Positions 1 to 6,932 of a stretch of DNA of 12,285 nucleotides are shown here, piece by piece. How positions within the stretch are numbered: position 1 is the stretch's first letter; every line of letters begins with the position of its first letter. A program made the translations under genes and the position numbers. The DNA comes from an uncultured Prevotella sp. GTDB taxonomy: Bacteria; Bacteroidota; Bacteroidia; Bacteroidales; Bacteroidaceae. Location of the stretch: NCBI GenBank assembly GCA_900765465.1, contig CAAFRM010000195.1:1-12285 (forward strand). The letters run 5' to 3'. The notes beneath the pieces are model-generated. The model was given only the letters and a program-made list of their open reading frames with translations, did not search any database and was not told the DNA's origin.

Positions 1-807
1 ATCCGCAAGAAGAAGGGTGAGGAAGAGTTGTCTATGGACGACCTCCTGATCAAGCTCTTCGACGAGGTAGAGTATGTATGGCCACGCGTTGGTTATCCTC
101 CATTGGTAACACCATTCAGCCAGTATGTAAAGAACATCTCATTGATGAACCTCCTCACCATGGAGCAGGGCAAGGGCCGCTTCGTAATGATGGACGACTC
201 AATGTGGGGTATGATTCTCGGTAAGAGTGGTAAGATTCCTGGAACTATCGACCCAGAACTCGTAGAGCTTGCCAAGAAGCAGGGTCGTGAGTTTACAGAT
301 GTAGATGCTCATACATTGCTTACTAATGCACTCGATGACTTCAAGAAGGAAATGGACGAGAACGGTTGGGAGTATGGTCAGGACGACGAGGAGCTCTTTG
401 AGCTCGCTATGCACCCAGAGCAGTATCGCAACTTCAAGAGCGGTCAGGCAAAGAAGAACTTCCTGGCTGACCTCCAGAAGGCAAAGGATGCCAAGCTTGG
501 CAGCACCTTGACACCAGCTCAGCTCGCTGAATTCAAGCACGCCAAGGCTGATGCTATCGTAGCACCAGTAGCCGGTCAGATTTTCTGGGAGTTCCAGGGC
601 GAAGGCGAGTGCCAGCCAGCTGTAGAGCCATTCATCGGTAAGGAGTACAAGGAAGGTGATGCCTTCTGCTACATCCTCGCTCCATGGGGTGAGTTTGAAA
701 CAGTTCCTGCCGCTTTGGGTGGTAAGCTCGTGGAAATCAATGCTAAGCAGGGCAGCAAGATCCGCAAGGGTGATGTCATCGCTTACATTGAGCGCAATGC
801 TGAGTAA
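1..807 (+). CDS. Biotin-dependent carboxylase/decarboxylase subunit (pyruvate carboxylase B / oxaloacetate decarboxylase alpha type), 5' partial
   Basis: The open frame runs in from the window edge, so the start and the N-terminal carboxyltransferase barrel lie outside; 268 codons remain. Codons about 10-100 match the PYC_OADA conserved domain, with the hallmark GYPPLVTPFSQYV followed by the helical IDPELVELAKKQG segment. Codons about 180-265 form a biotinyl/lipoyl-like all-beta domain (IVAPVAGQIFWEF ... GGKLVEINAKQG ... KGDVIAYIE). In this family the enzyme transfers carboxyl groups between biotin and pyruvate or oxaloacetate in the cytoplasm. The usual AMKM motif is absent: the aligned segment is APWGEFE, with Gly (codon 688-690) where the biotinylated Lys belongs, so biotin is probably supplied by a separate carrier protein. 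Codon choice is strongly biased, suggesting high expression. The HD-domain gene begins 11 bp after the stop with no terminator between. Family placement is firm; whether the substrate is pyruvate, oxaloacetate or another acid cannot be read from this part. Confidence 0.88.
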   Translation: MRKKKGEEELSMDDLLIKLFDEVEYVWPRVGYPPLVTPFSQYVKNISLMNLLTMEQGKGRFVMMDDSMWGMILGKSGKIPGTIDPELVELAKKQGREFTDVDAHTLLTNALDDFKKEMDENGWEYGQDDEELFELAMHPEQYRNFKSGQAKKNFLADLQKAKDAKLGSTLTPAQLAEFKHAKADAIVAPVAGQIFWEFQGEGECQPAVEPFIGKEYKEGDAFCYILAPWGEFETVPAALGGKLVEINAKQGSKIRKGDVIAYIERNAE

Positions 808-818
808 ACATTGAATTT

Positions 819-1361
819 ATGGATTATCAAGCAATTATTGATAAGTATTATCCTGAGGATACGGAGCTTCGCCGTATCCTCATCACACATAGTCAATCTG
901 TAGCGCGAAAAGCGCTACAGATTGTTTCGTCTCATCCCGAACTGCATCTGGATGCTCGGTTTATAGAGGAAGCAGCCATGCTTCACGATATCGGAATCTT
1001 CCAGACCGATGCTCCAGGCATTCACTGTTTCGGTTCGCAGCCATACATCTGTCATGGCCGACTGGGTGCCGAACTGCTGCGCAAGGAAGGATATGAGCGA
1101 CATGCTCGGGTATGCGAGCGCCACACCGGTGCCGGCATTACGAAAGAGCAGATCGAGAAGCAGCAGCTGCCACTGCCTCACCAGGATTTTCTGCCGGAAA
1201 CCATGGAGGAGAAGGTAATCTGCTATGCTGACAAATTCTTCAGCAAGACTCATCTCGACAAAGAAAAGAGTATCGAAAAGGCAGAGAAAAGTCTCGCTAA
1301 GTTTGGCGAGGAAGGAGTAAAGCGCTTCCAGGAATGGGAGCGGATGTTTGAAATAGGATAG
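819..1361 (+). CDS. HD-domain (HDIG) phosphohydrolase-like protein
   Basis: This is a 180-residue soluble protein with the complete metal-binding signature of the HD superfamily: His24 (THSQSVA), His56-Asp57 within LHDIG, His79 (CHGRLGAELL), His102 (ERHTGAG) and Asp138 (YADKF). The spacing agrees with small single-domain HDIG proteins, which usually hydrolyse phosphate esters of nucleotides or related compounds; the substrate here is unknown. The C-terminal 40 residues are charged and helical. There is no signal peptide. The ATG at 819 follows the carboxylase stop by 11 bp and lacks a clear Shine-Dalgarno sequence, as is usual in Bacteroidota. lptD follows after 37 bp, so the three genes probably share a transcript. 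The first third of the reading frame contains two perfect inverted repeats (854-882 and 894-924) that could fold in the mRNA. The HD assignment is confident; any specific biochemical role would be a guess. Confidence 0.88.
   Translation: MDYQAIIDKYYPEDTELRRILITHSQSVARKALQIVSSHPELHLDARFIEEAAMLHDIGIFQTDAPGIHCFGSQPYICHGRLGAELLRKEGYERHARVCERHTGAGITKEQIEKQQLPLPHQDFLPETMEEKVICYADKFFSKTHLDKEKSIEKAEKSLAKFGEEGVKRFQEWERMFEIG
854..882. repeat. Perfect 11-bp inverted repeat (hairpin) inside the HD gene
   Basis: The left arm TGAGGATACGG (854-864) and the right arm CCGTATCCTCA (872-882) are exact reverse complements separated by a 7-nt loop (AGCTTCG). It lies in codons 12-22 of the HD gene and is followed 11 nt later by a second, longer hairpin. 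No T-tract follows, so it does not look like an intrinsic terminator. The structure is read directly from the sequence; its function is unknown. Confidence 0.85.
894..924. repeat. Perfect 13-bp inverted repeat (hairpin) inside the HD gene
   Basis: The left arm CAATCTGTAGCGC (894-906) and the right arm GCGCTACAGATTG (912-924) are exact reverse complements around a 5-nt loop (GAAAA). It falls in codons 26-36, which encode a normal HD-family helix after His24. No T-run follows the right arm. In RNA this would be a stable stem about 75 nt downstream of the start codon. The repeat is certain; a regulatory role is inference. Confidence 0.88.
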
Positions 1362-1398
1362 AAGTTCAGTTGGGTGACTTCTTAACAATAATTTCTGA

Positions 1399-4248
1399 AT
1401 GAGAAAACAATCAACTATAGCTGTTCTGATGTTTGCATCCATCGCTGCCATGATGGTTGCAAACCCGGGTATGCCTGCAGGAAAACACAAGAAGAAGCAG
1501 GCTGATTCTACTGCTGTGGCTGTGGGCGACTCCGTCTTTGTCGATTCGCTCGGCAATGAAATCATCAGTACGGAGACCGATACCACTCAGATGGACTCGC
1601 TGCAGAAGGCTATATGGAAACATAATAAGGTGGTGGATGACAGTATCCGACTCGACAGTATCAACAGAAAGAAGTCGGGAGGCATCGACGCACCTGTACA
1701 GTATCAGGCCGACGACTCGCTGGTATATGATGCCCACCACAAGGTGGCGCATCTCTATGGAAACTCGAACGTGAAGTACGAGAACATGGATCTTACCTCC
1801 GACCGCATCTCCATGGATCTGGACAAGAGCAATGTGAGAGCCAGCGGTACCAAGGACTCGATGGCTGATGGAGGCATCAAGGGAAAACCGGTCTTCAAGA
1901 TGGGCAATGATACCTATGATACCGATACCATCAAGTTCAACTTCAAGAGCAAGAAGGCCCTTATTAATAATGTATATACCGAGCAGCAGGATGGATTCCT
2001 CACCGGTATGAAGTCGAAGCGAGATTCTTCGGGCGTCATCTATCTGCAGCATGGCAGATATACCACCTGCGATGATCCGCATCCCGACTTCTACATCTCG
2101 CTCTCCAGAGCCAAGGTGCGCCCGGGCAAGGATGTCATCTTCGGTCCCGCCTATCTCGTGGTCTGCGATGTGCCGATGCCGCTGGGTATCCCATACGGAT
2201 TCTTCCCGTTCACCAAGAGCTACAGCAGCGGTTTCATCATGCCTACCTATGGTGATGAGAGCGACCGCGGTTTCTATCTCCGTGACGGTGGATATTATTT
2301 CGCCATCAGCGACAAGTGGGATCTGAAACTGCTGGGAGAGATCTACACCAAGGGTTCGTGGGGACTTTCTGCGGCAAGCAACTACCGCAAGCGATACAAG
2401 TATTCCGGTTCCTTCTTCTTCAGTTACCAGGATACGCAGACGGGTGACAAGGGAATGCCTGACTTCACCAAGCAGGAGAGTTTCAAGGTGCAGTGGAGTC
2501 ACCGACAGGATTCCAAGGCAAATCCGTTCAGTTCGCTTTCGGCAAGCGTCAACTTCGCCACATCGAGCTATGAGCGCAACAACCTCAACTCGCTCTATAA
2601 TCCTCAGACGATGACGCAGAGTACGAGAACCTCTTCCGTAAGCTGGAGCACCACTTTCTCGAGCATCGGAATGTCGCTCAGTTCTACGGCAAACCTTTCG
2701 CAGAATATGCGTAACTCATCCATAGCGATGACCTTGCCCGACCTGAACATCAGTATCTCCCGCTTCTATCCTTTCCGCAGAAAGAAGATGGTGGGTGATG
2801 AGAAATGGTACGAGAAGATAGCCATGAGCTATACCGGACATATCTCCAACAGTATCAATACCAAGGAGGATAAGCTGATGCACAGTTCGCTCATCAAGGA
2901 CTGGCGAAACGGATGGCAGCATCAGATTCCGGTGAGTGCATCGTTCACCCTCTTCAAATATCTCAACGTGAATCCTTCGTTCAACTTCACCGACCGTATG
3001 TACACCAACAAGGTGGAGAAATCGTGGGATGCCACTGCGCAGAAAGAGGTTTGCGATACCACCTACGGATTCCACAACGTATATAACTGGAACATGAGCA
3101 TAGGACTCTCTACCAAGCTTTACGGCTTCTGGGTTCCTAACCGCAAGCTGTTCGGCAACAGGATAGACAGGATCCGCCATGTGATCACCCCGACGGTAAG
3201 CTTCAGCTATGCACCTGATTTCGGAGCATCGCATTACGGCTATTGGGATACTTATCAGAAGACTGATGCCGACGGCAATGTATCGCTGGTAAGTTATTCG
3301 CCATATCAGAAAGCCCTCTACGGCGTGCCGGGCAAGGGCAAGAGTGGTAACATTTCCTTCATGCTGGGCAACAACCTGGAGATGAAATGGAGGGATAAGA
3401 ACGACAGCTTGAAGAAGGTGAGCCTCATTGATGCGTTTGATGTGAGCATGAGCTACAACACCGCTGCCAAGGTGCGCCCTTGGAGTGATATGAACATCAA
3501 CCTGCGACTGAAGTGGTGGAAGAACTATACCTTCAATATGAACGCCGTGTTTGCCACCTACGCCTACGAGATGGATGAGAACGGTAACGTATATGTCGGC
3601 AACCACACCGAGTGGGGCAAGGGCAGGTTCGGACGATTCCAGGGTATGTCGCAGAACTTCTCATTCACCTTGAATCCTGAGAAACTGAAGAAACTCTTCG
3701 GCGGAGGCAGTGATGAGGACGACAAGGACAAGAACAAGCGCAAGGACGATGACGATGAAGGTATGGATACCGACATAGAGAGCAACGTGGACGACAGTAT
3801 GGAGAAGGGAAAGACGGGAGCCAAGAAGAGCGGTGGCGGAAAGGCCAAGACCGACTCGGACGGCTATATGGCATTCAAGATGCCATGGTCACTCACCTTC
3901 GGATATGGTGTCACCATGCGTGAGGATACCCGAAGAGAGAAGTTCAACGAGAAATCGATGAGATATCCATACAAGTTCACCCAGAACCTGAATATGAGCG
4001 GTAACGTTCGTATCAGCGACGGATGGAACATCAGCTTCTCTTCCGGTTATGATTTTGATAATCATAAGCTGAGTATGACCACCGCGAGTCTGGCCCGTGA
4101 CCTGCACTGCTTCAACATGAGCTGTTCGGTAGTGCTGGCGCCATATACCAGCTATAACTTCACCTTCCGATGCAATGCAGCCACATTGACGGATGCCCTG
4201 AAGTATGACAAGCGAAGCGGTTATTCGAATGCTGTACAGTGGTATTAA
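1399..4248 (+). CDS. lptD: LPS-assembly outer-membrane protein LptD (OstA family)
   Basis: This 949-residue protein has an N-terminal signal peptide (MRK followed by a hydrophobic stretch to about residue 22). Residues about 100-200 form an OstA/LptA-like beta-jellyroll region (LVYDAHHKVAHLYGNSNVKYENMDLTSDRI). From about 215 to the C-terminus is a large beta-barrel with alternating aromatic strands that ends in QWY. The signatures RYTTCDDPHPDFYISLSRAKV and PMPLGIPYGFFPFTKSYSSGFIMP are typical of Bacteroidota LptD; Cys224 and Cys256 sit there and may form a disulfide. LptD inserts lipopolysaccharide into the outer leaflet, receiving it through the periplasmic Lpt bridge. A highly charged, glycine-flanked insertion (residues about 768-822: SDEDDKDKNKRKDDDDEG and following) interrupts the barrel and is probably a loop. 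The ATG at 1399 puts the signal peptide at the N-terminus. It is the last gene before the terminator at 4277, and no promoter of its own is evident in the 37-bp gap. Confidence 0.9.
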   Translation: MRKQSTIAVLMFASIAAMMVANPGMPAGKHKKKQADSTAVAVGDSVFVDSLGNEIISTETDTTQMDSLQKAIWKHNKVVDDSIRLDSINRKKSGGIDAPVQYQADDSLVYDAHHKVAHLYGNSNVKYENMDLTSDRISMDLDKSNVRASGTKDSMADGGIKGKPVFKMGNDTYDTDTIKFNFKSKKALINNVYTEQQDGFLTGMKSKRDSSGVIYLQHGRYTTCDDPHPDFYISLSRAKVRPGKDVIFGPAYLVVCDVPMPLGIPYGFFPFTKSYSSGFIMPTYGDESDRGFYLRDGGYYFAISDKWDLKLLGEIYTKGSWGLSAASNYRKRYKYSGSFFFSYQDTQTGDKGMPDFTKQESFKVQWSHRQDSKANPFSSLSASVNFATSSYERNNLNSLYNPQTMTQSTRTSSVSWSTTFSSIGMSLSSTANLSQNMRNSSIAMTLPDLNISISRFYPFRRKKMVGDEKWYEKIAMSYTGHISNSINTKEDKLMHSSLIKDWRNGWQHQIPVSASFTLFKYLNVNPSFNFTDRMYTNKVEKSWDATAQKEVCDTTYGFHNVYNWNMSIGLSTKLYGFWVPNRKLFGNRIDRIRHVITPTVSFSYAPDFGASHYGYWDTYQKTDADGNVSLVSYSPYQKALYGVPGKGKSGNISFMLGNNLEMKWRDKNDSLKKVSLIDAFDVSMSYNTAAKVRPWSDMNINLRLKWWKNYTFNMNAVFATYAYEMDENGNVYVGNHTEWGKGRFGRFQGMSQNFSFTLNPEKLKKLFGGGSDEDDKDKNKRKDDDDEGMDTDIESNVDDSMEKGKTGAKKSGGGKAKTDSDGYMAFKMPWSLTFGYGVTMREDTRREKFNEKSMRYPYKFTQNLNMSGNVRISDGWNISFSSGYDFDNHKLSMTTASLARDLHCFNMSCSVVLAPYTSYNFTFRCNAATLTDALKYDKRSGYSNAVQWY

Positions 4249-4276
4249 GCCACCCGGAACGATATGAAATAGCAAG

Positions 4277-4322
4277 ACGAGGATAGCAAGTATTGAAAAA
4301 ATGCGGGCTATCCTCGTTTTTT
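4277..4322 (+). terminator. Intrinsic terminator after lptD
   Basis: An 11-bp perfect stem, ACGAGGATAGC (4277-4287) with GCTATCCTCGT (4307-4317), encloses a 19-nt loop and is followed by a T-tract to 4322. It lies about 30 bp after the lptD stop, where the carboxylase-HD-lptD transcript should end. Confidence 0.85.
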
Positions 4323-4333
4323 ATGACCCTATA

Positions 4334-4365
4334 TTTGGATATGTCGAATTTTAATCGTATTTTTG
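4334..4365 (+). promoter_or_regulatory. Bacteroidota-type promoter for the GH95 gene
   Basis: A -33 box TTTG (4334-4337) and a -7 box TATTTTTG (4358-4365, matching TAnnTTTG) are separated by 20 bp, as expected for the primary sigma factor of Bacteroidota. Transcription would start near 4371, leaving a leader of about 40 nt. The leader is very AT-rich just before the ATG and shows no Shine-Dalgarno sequence. Confidence 0.75.
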
Positions 4366-4410
4366 TAGCGGTTATCTGAAAATAAGTAATCAGACTAAAT
4401 ATAATATATA

Positions 4411-6867
4411 ATGAACAAGAAAACCGTATCTATTTTAACCTTTGCGATGCTGGGGGCACTTTCTGCCACCGCACAGCAGAAGACAGCATTGTCTTACTGG
4501 TTCGACACGCCTGTTACCCTGAAGGGACAGCAAGTTTGGTATGGAGGCCATCCTGAGAAATGGACTCACAAGAAGCCAATCTCGGCTGGTGATACCGCCC
4601 GCAATCCGGATTCGGATTGGGAGTCAAAGTCATTGCCTATCGGTAACGGAAGCATCGGTGCCAATATCCTGGGATCGGTAGAGGCAGAACGTATCACCCT
4701 GAATGAGAAGACGCTCTGGCGTGGCGGTCCGAACACCAAGAAGGGCGCTGCCTACTATTGGGATGTGAACAAGAATTCTGCCCATGTGATGCAGGAAATC
4801 AGAGATGCCTTTGCTGCCAACGACTGGGAGAAGGCTTCGCAGCTCACCCGCAAGAACTTCAACAGTCCGGTGCCATACGAGTCTTATGCCGAGGATCCAT
4901 TCCGTTTCGGTAGCTTTACCACGATGGGCGAGGCGTATATCGAGACCGGACTGAGCACCGTGGGCATGTCGAAATATCGCCGTGCCCTGTCGCTCGATTC
5001 AGCTTTGGCTACCGTTTCTTTCGTCAAGGATGAAGTGAGCTATCAGCGTGAATATTTCATCTCTTATCCTGCCAATGTGATGGCTATCCGATATAAGGCT
5101 TCCCGTCCTGGTAAGCAGAATCTTGTATTCTCTTATGCGCCTAACCCTGTCTCTACAGGCAAGATGGTGGCTGACGGCAAGAACGGTCTGCTCTGGGATG
5201 CACGTCTCGATAACAACGATATGCAGTATGCCATCCGTATCCGTGCCATCAACAAGGGCGGTAGCCTTTCTAACGAGGGTGGAAAGCTGACCGTGAAGGG
5301 TGCCGACGAGGTGGTATTCCTCATTTCTGCCGATACCGATTACAAGGCAAACAATAATCCTGATTACAACGATCCTAAGACCTACGTGGGCGTGGATCCG
5401 CTGGCCACTACCCAGAACTGGGTGAGCAAGGCAGAGGGCAAGGGTTATGCGCAGTTGCTGGAGGATCATTACAAGGATTACAGCCGTCTGTTCAATCGCG
5501 TGAGCCTGAATCTGAATGATGCGGCTAATGCCAACGATATGCCTATCGATGAGCGCCTGGCTAACTACCGCAAGGGTGCCAAGGATTTCTATCTGGAGCA
5601 GCTCTACTATCAGTTTGGCCGCTATCTCCTCATTGCCTCTTCACGTCCTGGCAATATGCCTGCCAACCTGCAGGGTGTATGGCATAACAACGTGGATGGT
5701 CCTTGGCGTGTTGACTACCATAACAACATCAATCTTCAGATGAACTACTGGCCAGCCTGCACCACCAACCTGAGCGAGTGTGAGCTTCCGCTCTTCGACT
5801 TCATCCAGACACAGGTGAAGCCGGGTGAAAAGACAGCCAAGTCATATTACGGTACCCGTGGCTGGACCACATCTGTATCCAGCAACATCTTCGGTTTCAC
5901 TTCTCCGCTGGCAAGCGAGGATATGTCTTGGAACTTCTCTCCATTTGCCGGTCCATGGTTGGCTACCCATCTCTGGGATTATTACGACTATACCCGCGAT
6001 AAGAAGTTCCTGAGCGAGACAGCCTACGATATCATCAAGGGAAGTGCTAATTTCGCAACAGATTATCTGTGGCATCGCAAGGATGGCGTCTATACAGCGG
6101 CTCCTTCCACCTCTCCGGAGCACGGACCGATAGACGAGGGTGCCACCTTCGCTCATGCCGTGATTCGTGAGATTCTGCTCGATGCCGTAGAGGCGAGCAA
6201 GATTCTGGGCAAGGATGCCAAGGATCGCAAGCAGTGGGAAGATGCCCTGAAGCACATTGCTCCTTATCAGATTGGCCGCTATGGTCAGTTGATGGAGTGG
6301 TCGAAGGATATAGATGATCCTAAGGATGAGCATCGCCATGTGAACCATCTTTTCGGTCTGCATCCGGGCCGCACCATTTCTCCTATCACCACTCCTGTGC
6401 TGGCGAAGGCTTCCAAGGTGGTGTTGGAGCATCGTGGCGATGGTGCCACGGGATGGTCTATGGGTTGGAAGCTGAACCAGTGGGCTCGTCTGCATGATGG
6501 CAATCATGCCTACAAGCTTTATGGCAATCTGCTGAAGAATGGTACATTGGATAATCTCTGGGATACGCACGCTCCATTCCAGATTGACGGTAACTTTGGC
6601 GGAACAGCGGGTATCACCGAGATGCTGATGCAGAGTCACATGGGCTTCATCCATCTCCTGCCAGCCCTGCCTGATGCATGGCAGAAGGGTTCCATCAAGG
6701 GTCTCCGTGCCAAGGGCAACTTCACGGTGGATATCTATTGGGACAACGGCCGCCTTACCAAGGCTGTCATCCTCTCCGGCTCCGGCGAACCTTGTCAGGT
6801 AAGATATGGAGATAAAGTGAAGAAGATGAAGACCCAGAAGGGAAAGACCTATGAGGTTAGATTTTAA
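4411..6867 (+). CDS. Glycoside hydrolase family 95, probable secreted alpha-L-fucosidase
   Basis: This 818-residue enzyme has a type I signal peptide (MNKKTVSILTFAMLGALSATA, cleavage about 21/22, no lipobox), so it is probably periplasmic. Family GH95 is shown by SLPIGNGSIGANILGSVEAERITLNEKTLWRGGP (split over residues 74-107, beta-sandwich), the (alpha/alpha)6 barrel from about 390, and DNLWDTHAPFQIDGNFGG (714-731). By comparison with Bifidobacterium AfcA, Asn439 and Asn441 in YHNNINLQMNYWPA, Glu570 in SPEHG and Asp726 in FQIDGNFG correspond to the catalytic machinery. His437, two residues before the first Asn, is the residue associated with fucose rather than L-galactose preference (from memory). 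GH95 enzymes invert the anomeric centre and typically release alpha-1,2-linked L-fucose from host or plant glycans. An additional segment of about 35 residues (about 35-69) sits between the mature N-terminus and the first family motif. The gene is monocistronic, flanked by its own promoter and a shared terminator; no SusC/SusD genes adjoin it. Confidence 0.92.
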   Translation: MNKKTVSILTFAMLGALSATAQQKTALSYWFDTPVTLKGQQVWYGGHPEKWTHKKPISAGDTARNPDSDWESKSLPIGNGSIGANILGSVEAERITLNEKTLWRGGPNTKKGAAYYWDVNKNSAHVMQEIRDAFAANDWEKASQLTRKNFNSPVPYESYAEDPFRFGSFTTMGEAYIETGLSTVGMSKYRRALSLDSALATVSFVKDEVSYQREYFISYPANVMAIRYKASRPGKQNLVFSYAPNPVSTGKMVADGKNGLLWDARLDNNDMQYAIRIRAINKGGSLSNEGGKLTVKGADEVVFLISADTDYKANNNPDYNDPKTYVGVDPLATTQNWVSKAEGKGYAQLLEDHYKDYSRLFNRVSLNLNDAANANDMPIDERLANYRKGAKDFYLEQLYYQFGRYLLIASSRPGNMPANLQGVWHNNVDGPWRVDYHNNINLQMNYWPACTTNLSECELPLFDFIQTQVKPGEKTAKSYYGTRGWTTSVSSNIFGFTSPLASEDMSWNFSPFAGPWLATHLWDYYDYTRDKKFLSETAYDIIKGSANFATDYLWHRKDGVYTAAPSTSPEHGPIDEGATFAHAVIREILLDAVEASKILGKDAKDRKQWEDALKHIAPYQIGRYGQLMEWSKDIDDPKDEHRHVNHLFGLHPGRTISPITTPVLAKASKVVLEHRGDGATGWSMGWKLNQWARLHDGNHAYKLYGNLLKNGTLDNLWDTHAPFQIDGNFGGTAGITEMLMQSHMGFIHLLPALPDAWQKGSIKGLRAKGNFTVDIYWDNGRLTKAVILSGSGEPCQVRYGDKVKKMKTQKGKTYEVRF

Positions 6868-6873
6868 TCAATA

Positions 6874-6928
6874 AAAAAATGTGGTTGATAAAACGGATTT
6901 GTTTTCCGTTTTGTCAACCACATTTTTT
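6874..6928. terminator. Bidirectional terminator between converging GH95 and helicase genes
   Basis: A 24-bp stem pairs 6874-6897 with 6905-6928 around a 7-nt loop (TTTGTTT); only one position (T/G) is not Watson-Crick. The outer 6 bp are A:T, giving a run of T at the 3' end on either strand, so it can terminate both the plus-strand GH95 transcript (stop at 6867) and the minus-strand PBP-helicase transcript (stop at 6933). Confidence 0.9.
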
Positions 6929-6932
6929 ATGA

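Noticed and set aside
1298..1305. TAAGTTTG, a possible -7 box upstream of lptD
   Set aside because: It fits TAnnTTTG but no TTTG/TTG is present at the proper distance upstream, and it lies inside the HD coding sequence.
1361..1381. Small hairpin between the HD gene and lptD
   Set aside because: The stem is only about 7 bp with a bulge and is not followed by a T-tract, so it is too weak to call a terminator.
1411..2502. Long minus-strand open frame (363 codons) opposite lptD
   Set aside because: It is a mirror of a confidently identified gene; the translation is low in recognisable motifs and has no promoter or neighbours.
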